A DNA stretch of 64,000 nucleotides from Azospirillum cavernae (lineage in GTDB: Bacteria; Pseudomonadota; Alphaproteobacteria; Azospirillales; Azospirillaceae). The stretch lies in contig NZ_QYUL01000005.1 in the NCBI RefSeq assembly GCF_003590795.1, positions 1 through 64,000 of the forward strand, written 5' to 3'. Position 1 is the first letter of the stretch; every line of letters begins with the position of its first letter. This document shows positions 60,541-64,000 of this stretch, in pieces. Both the position numbers and the translations under genes were made by a program. Under the pieces are notes generated by a model. It saw only the letters and a program-made list of their open reading frames with translations, was not told the origin of the DNA and did no database searches.

Positions 60541-60981
60541 ATGGGTCTGGAGGCTGGAAACGGAACCCGTCGCATTCGGACGATTCACGATCTGGGCGTC
60601 TTGTTGATCGAAGACGATGATTTCACCCGCAAGCTGATTTCACGCCTGCTGCACGACATTCGGGTCCGGCTGGTGTTCGAGGCGTCCGACGGCGTGCAGG
60701 CGTTGGACGTTCTGCGCAAGAATGGCCATGATGTGGACATCGCCATCTGCGATCTGGAAATGCCGCGCATGGGCGGCCTGGACCTGCTGCACGCCTTGCG
60801 AACCGCGACGGGAAACCCGCTGGCTGAATTGCCGGTGATCGTGCTGACCGGCCATCGCGAGGCCGACATGGTCAAGCGGGCCATCGCCTATGGCATTTCC
60901 GGCTATCTGGTGAAGCCGGTGTCCAAAACGGATCTGATGAAACGACTGGGCTTCGCTCTTCAGCAGCGGGCGCAGACCTAA
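60541..60981 (+). CDS. single-domain response regulator
   Basis: A 146-residue CheY-like protein: LGVLLIEDDDFTRKLISRLL (acidic pocket), phospho-acceptor Asp71 in ICDLEMPRMGG, Thr in VIVLTGH and Lys in YLVKPVSK. It has no output domain. It is divergent from the LOV kinase across 142 bases, so it is a likely partner. The GGGGAGA ribosome-binding site sits close before ATG 60541. Confidence 0.9.
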   Translation: MGLEAGNGTRRIRTIHDLGVLLIEDDDFTRKLISRLLHDIRVRLVFEASDGVQALDVLRKNGHDVDIAICDLEMPRMGGLDLLHALRTATGNPLAELPVIVLTGHREADMVKRAIAYGISGYLVKPVSKTDLMKRLGFALQQRAQT

Positions 60982-61132
60982 GCCGGACAGCCAAGGCGTA
61001 GACCTCAACCCGTGCTGGCGCTTCCGGCCCGCATCCTGTAGAAAGAGCGTCATCGCCGCTGCGCTGCAAAAGGTCCATGGCTCCGCAACACCCGTCACCC
61101 GGTCTTCGCCGCTTTTGGAGCCGGGGACTGCC

Positions 61133-61792
61133 GTGAGCAAAGATCGACCTTCCGGGTCGTCTGACCAAATCCGTTCGGGCGATCCGTCCGGGCGGACGCG
61201 CGCTTCCGATCTTCTCAATGATTTTCTGACCACGGATCACCACCCCCGCATCGCGCTGGGCGATGTGTTGGCGGTGCTGGGCGACCGCGCCTTTGGCGCG
61301 TTGCTGCTGATCCTGTCGATTCCCAACATTTTGCCAGTTCCCGGCCTGTCCACGGCGACCGGCGTGCCGATGATTTTGATCGGCGCGCAGATGGCCTTTG
61401 GCCGTTCCGGCCTGTGGCTGCCGCGCCGGGTTCAGGCGGTCACGCTGGACCGTGACGCCTTTTTGGCCGTGATGCGGCGGGCGCGCCCTTGGGCGGAGCG
61501 GGTGGAGCGCCATTTGCGGCCCCGCCTGCCCACCATGGTCGGGGCGCGGGCCGAACGCGGTCTTGGGCTGGCGATCATGCTCTTGGCCGCCGCGCTGGCG
61601 CTGCCCATCGTGTTCGGCAATCAACCGCCCGCCTTCGCCATCGCCCTGATCGCGCTGGGTCTGATCGAGCGCGACGGGCTTTTCGTTCTGGCCGGGCTTG
61701 CGTCCGGCATCATCGCGCTGTTCATCGTCGCCGCTGTCCTCTTGGGTTTGGGCACGGCGGGCGGGGCGGCGTGGCACTATCTTTTCGGCTGA
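61133..61792 (+). CDS. exoD: ExoD-family membrane protein
   Basis: A 219-residue integral membrane protein of the exopolysaccharide-synthesis ExoD family. A soluble N-terminus (LLNDFLTTDHHPRIALGDVL, LGDRAFGALLLILSIPNILP) is followed by four or so helices. The typical VPGLSTATGVPMILIGAQMAFGR loop is present. ExoD affects exopolysaccharide and alkaline tolerance in rhizobia; the mechanism is unknown. The start is GTG 61133 with GGGGA five bases upstream. Confidence 0.85.
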   Translation: MSKDRPSGSSDQIRSGDPSGRTRASDLLNDFLTTDHHPRIALGDVLAVLGDRAFGALLLILSIPNILPVPGLSTATGVPMILIGAQMAFGRSGLWLPRRVQAVTLDRDAFLAVMRRARPWAERVERHLRPRLPTMVGARAERGLGLAIMLLAAALALPIVFGNQPPAFAIALIALGLIERDGLFVLAGLASGIIALFIVAAVLLGLGTAGGAAWHYLFG

Positions 61793-61817
61793 GGGAGCGC
61801 CCTTCGGGCATGACGCC

Positions 61818-63119
61818 ATGATCTGGGAATTGCTGGTCATTCTGCTGTTGATCCTGCTCAACGCCTTTTTCGCCATGTCGGAAATGGCGCTGGTGTCGGC
61901 GCGCCGCGCCCGGCTTCAGCAGATGGCCGAAGGGAAGGGGGGGAAGGGCGCCCGCGCGGCCCTGACCCTGTCGGAGGATCCCAGCCGCTTCCTGTCCACC
62001 GTTCAGGTCGGCATCAGCGTCACCGGCATCGTCGCCGGCGCCTATGGCGGGGCCACTCTGGCGGATCGGTTGGGGCTGGTGCTGAACGAGGTGTCGTGGA
62101 TCGCGCCCTATGGCCAGCCGGTGGCCTTCACTCTGGTGGTCGCCGCGATCACCTATTTCTCGCTCATCATTGGCGAGCTGGTGCCAAAGCGCATGGCGCT
62201 GGTGGACGCGGAGCGAATCGCCTGCCTGGTCGCCGGGCCGATGAGCACGGTGTCGCGGGTGTCCGCGCCGGTTGTTTGGCTTCTGGGCCTGTCGGGCGAC
62301 GCGGTGTTGAAGCTGCTGCGCCTGCCCACCGTGCGCGAGCAGACCGTGACCGAGGAGGAGGTCAAGACCCTCATCAAGGAAGGCACGCAAACCGGCGTGT
62401 TCGATCCGGCGGAACGGCAAATGATCGAGGGCGTCCTGCATCTGGCCGACCGCAGCGTCCGCTCGATCATGACGCCCCGCCCGGACGTGATTTGGCTGGA
62501 CGTCAACGATCCCATCGACATGGTCAGCCGCGAGATCCGCGACAGCGGCTATTCCCGCTTTCCCGTGTGCAGCGGCGACGTGGACGAGGTGCAGGGCATC
62601 GTCTCCACCAAGGCGCTGTTGGACCAGTCGCTGAACGGCAAACCCTTTGACCTGCGCGCGGCGCTGGCCAAACCCCTGGTGGTGCATGACGGCACGCCTG
62701 TGCTGCGCCTGCTGGAACTCTTCAAACAGGCCAGCGTCCATATGGCGGTGGTGGTGGACGAGTATGGCAGCGTCGAGGGCATCGTCACCATGACCGACAT
62801 CCTGGAAGCCATCGCGGGCGAATTGCCCGAGTTGGGCCAGGACAGCGAGGCCGCCGCCGTGCAACGCGAGGATGGCAGTTGGCTGGTGGACGGCATGTCC
62901 CCGATCGAGGAGGTCGAGGCGCTGGTCGGCATGAAGAACATGAAGGGCGACGGCGATTTCCACACGCTGGCGGGCTTCCTGCTCAACCATTTCGGCCATG
63001 TCCCGACAGCGGCGGAGCATTTTCACTGGCGCGGCATCCGTTTCGAGGTGGTGGACATGGATGGCCGCCGCATCGACAAGGTGCTGATTCAACGCGACCC
63101 CGACGAAGCGGAAAGCTGA
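61818..63119 (+). CDS. CNNM/CorC (hemolysin-like) transporter-associated protein
   Basis: A 433-residue protein: DUF21/CNNM membrane domain (residues 1-190; ILLLILLNAFFAMSEMALVS, GISVTGIVAGAYGGATLADR), a CBS pair (about 205-330; IMTPRPDVIWLDVNDPIDMV, VDEYGSVEGIVTMTDILEAI) and a C-terminal CorC_HlyC domain (about 345-430; GDFHTLAGFLLNHFGHVP). Such proteins act in magnesium or cobalt homeostasis. ATG 61818 lies 25 bases after exoD. Confidence 0.92.
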   Translation: MIWELLVILLLILLNAFFAMSEMALVSARRARLQQMAEGKGGKGARAALTLSEDPSRFLSTVQVGISVTGIVAGAYGGATLADRLGLVLNEVSWIAPYGQPVAFTLVVAAITYFSLIIGELVPKRMALVDAERIACLVAGPMSTVSRVSAPVVWLLGLSGDAVLKLLRLPTVREQTVTEEEVKTLIKEGTQTGVFDPAERQMIEGVLHLADRSVRSIMTPRPDVIWLDVNDPIDMVSREIRDSGYSRFPVCSGDVDEVQGIVSTKALLDQSLNGKPFDLRAALAKPLVVHDGTPVLRLLELFKQASVHMAVVVDEYGSVEGIVTMTDILEAIAGELPELGQDSEAAAVQREDGSWLVDGMSPIEEVEALVGMKNMKGDGDFHTLAGFLLNHFGHVPTAAEHFHWRGIRFEVVDMDGRRIDKVLIQRDPDEAES

Positions 63120-63162
63120 CGCGCCGGGGGCGTTCCAAAAACAAAACGGGGAGGGGCGGCGC

Positions 63163-63615
63163 ATGGCCGGGCGGTGGTTCGAGGATTTCCAGATCGGCGA
63201 CGTGATCGAGTCGGAGGGGGCGACCCTGACCGACAGCATGATCATGGATTTCGCCCAACGCTTTGACCCGCAGCCCTTTCACATCGACGTGGTCGCGGCG
63301 GCGGCGGGACCGTTCCAGGGGTTGATCGCCAGCGGCTTTCACACCCTGTCGCTGACCTTCCGTCTGCTGCGCGACACCGGGATCATCACCGGCACCGGGC
63401 TTGGCGGCTCCGGCATGGATGAGCTGCGCTGGCTGATGCCGGTGCGTCCCGGCGACACCATCCGCGTGCGGGTCGAGGTGGTGGAGACCAAGGCGTCGCG
63501 TCGCGGCGACCGGGGCACGGTGCGGCTGGCCTACGCCACGCTGAACCAGCGTGGCGAGACCGTGATGACCTGCGTGATGAGCCACATCGTCGCGACCCGC
63601 GCGATTTCGGTCTGA
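63163..63615 (+). CDS. MaoC-family dehydratase
   Basis: A 150-residue hot-dog-fold (R)-specific enoyl-CoA hydratase-like protein. The hydratase motif appears as MDFAQRFDPQPFHIDVVAAA (catalytic Asp and His), with PFQGLIASGFHTLSLTFRLL after it and MPVRPGDTIRVRVEVVETKA in the C-terminal half. The substrate is probably a 2-enoyl-CoA. GGGGAGGGG lies six to fourteen bases before ATG 63163. Confidence 0.92.
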   Translation: MAGRWFEDFQIGDVIESEGATLTDSMIMDFAQRFDPQPFHIDVVAAAAGPFQGLIASGFHTLSLTFRLLRDTGIITGTGLGGSGMDELRWLMPVRPGDTIRVRVEVVETKASRRGDRGTVRLAYATLNQRGETVMTCVMSHIVATRAISV

Positions 63616-63629
63616 GCGACCGCTCCCTC

Positions 63630-64000
63630 TTACGCCGCCAGCGCCGCGCCGCTGCGGTTCCGGTCGCGGATGTCGGCGACGAAGCCCTCCACGCTGCGCC
63701 GCAACTGGCTGGCCTCGCCGATCAGGGCGTCGGCGGTGGCGGCGACCTCGGCGGCGACCGACAGGGTTTGCCGGGCCTCGTCCGACACGTTGGCGGCGTG
63801 GGCGTTGATGTCTTCGGTTCCGGCGGCGGCCTGATGGATGTTGCGGCCAATCTCGGCCAAGGCGCCGCGCTGTTGGTCAATGGCGGCGGCGATGGCGGCG
63901 GCGGCCTGGTGCAACTCGCTGACGATTCCGACGATGTCGCGCACGGCGGTCACGGTGCGGTCGGTGTCGGTTCGCACCATGTCGATTTGCGCGGCGATGT
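63630..64000 (-). CDS. methyl-accepting chemotaxis protein, C-terminal part (cut by window end)
   Basis: The last 123 or so residues of a chemoreceptor signalling domain, continuing past the window edge. The heptad coiled-coil pattern includes IDMVRTDTDRTVTAVRDIVG, AAAIAAAIDQQRGALAEIGR, NIHQAAAGTEDINAHAANVS and a terminal LRRSVEGFVADIRDRN, typical of alphaproteobacterial MCP C-terminal helices. The sensor domain and class cannot be seen. Confidence 0.85.
   Translation of the reverse strand, partial: IAAQIDMVRTDTDRTVTAVRDIVGIVSELHQAAAAIAAAIDQQRGALAEIGRNIHQAAAGTEDINAHAANVSDEARQTLSVAAEVAATADALIGEASQLRRSVEGFVADIRDRNRSGAALAA

Overview
The window looks like part of a secondary replicon (a chromid or large plasmid) of a GC-rich alphaproteobacterium, most likely in the Rhodospirillales (Azospirillum-like). 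The basis is a plasmid-type replication module (a RepA/RPA-type initiator, ParA with an N-terminal HTH, ParB, and an iteron origin) beside large metabolic operons typical of soil and rhizosphere alphaproteobacteria. The taxonomic call is inference; no rRNA or other phylogenetic marker is present. I saw no tRNA, rRNA, CRISPR array or insertion sequence.

Layout. 1-1.7 kb: a flavin-binding PPOX-family protein and a periplasmic cyclohexadienyl-dehydratase-like protein. 1.9-7.7 kb: a complete urea ABC importer, urtABCDE, on the minus strand and ending at a terminator. 8.0-10.8 kb: an L,D-transpeptidase, a VOC protein and an SMP-30 lactonase. 10.9-16.2 kb: two divergent hybrid histidine kinases and a small unknown protein. 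16.2-17.8 kb: an orphan Tat-exported peptide-type binding protein. 17.9-23.6 kb: the replication and partition module. It contains a nested inverted repeat (candidate centromere), parB, parA and the initiator gene on the minus strand. Next comes an origin with three iterons in one orientation and four in the other around an AT-rich core, then a DnaT-like HTH protein and an overlapping unknown gene on the plus strand. 23.6-28.5 kb: a large NAD-specific glutamate dehydrogenase. 28.5-32.6 kb: two LysR regulators, a small membrane protein, and a GNAT-MFS pair. 32.8-38.4 kb: a polyamine importer (PotFGHI type) followed by agmatine deiminase. 38.4-47.6 kb: a leucine/isovalerate catabolic operon (liuA, thiolase, second acyl-CoA dehydrogenase, liuB, liuC, liuD, liuE). 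47.8-56.3 kb: a branched-chain-type ABC importer interleaved with two acyl-CoA ligase genes. 56.5-58.2 kb: a divergent regulator. 58.2-61 kb: a LOV-type hybrid kinase and a single-domain response regulator. 61.1-64 kb: ExoD, a CNNM/CorC-type protein, a MaoC dehydratase and the end of a chemoreceptor.

How it works together. Much of the window imports small nitrogen compounds and carboxylic acids (urea, polyamines, amino or carboxylic acids) and feeds them to central metabolism (agmatine deiminase, glutamate dehydrogenase, leucine degradation to acetyl-CoA).

The most unusual item is the regulator at 56523-58175. An IclR-type winged helix is fused in frame to an acyl-CoA-synthetase-like domain that has lost its phosphate-binding loop and its C-terminal catalytic subdomain. 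It is divergent from the importer/ligase operon, and the intergenic region carries two near-identical 17-bp palindromes, one of them covering its own start codon. I read this as a pseudo-enzyme ligand sensor that controls an acid importer with dedicated CoA ligases. The iteron origin, the centromere-like repeat and a LOV photoreceptor kinase lacking the usual signalling glutamine are further points worth checking.
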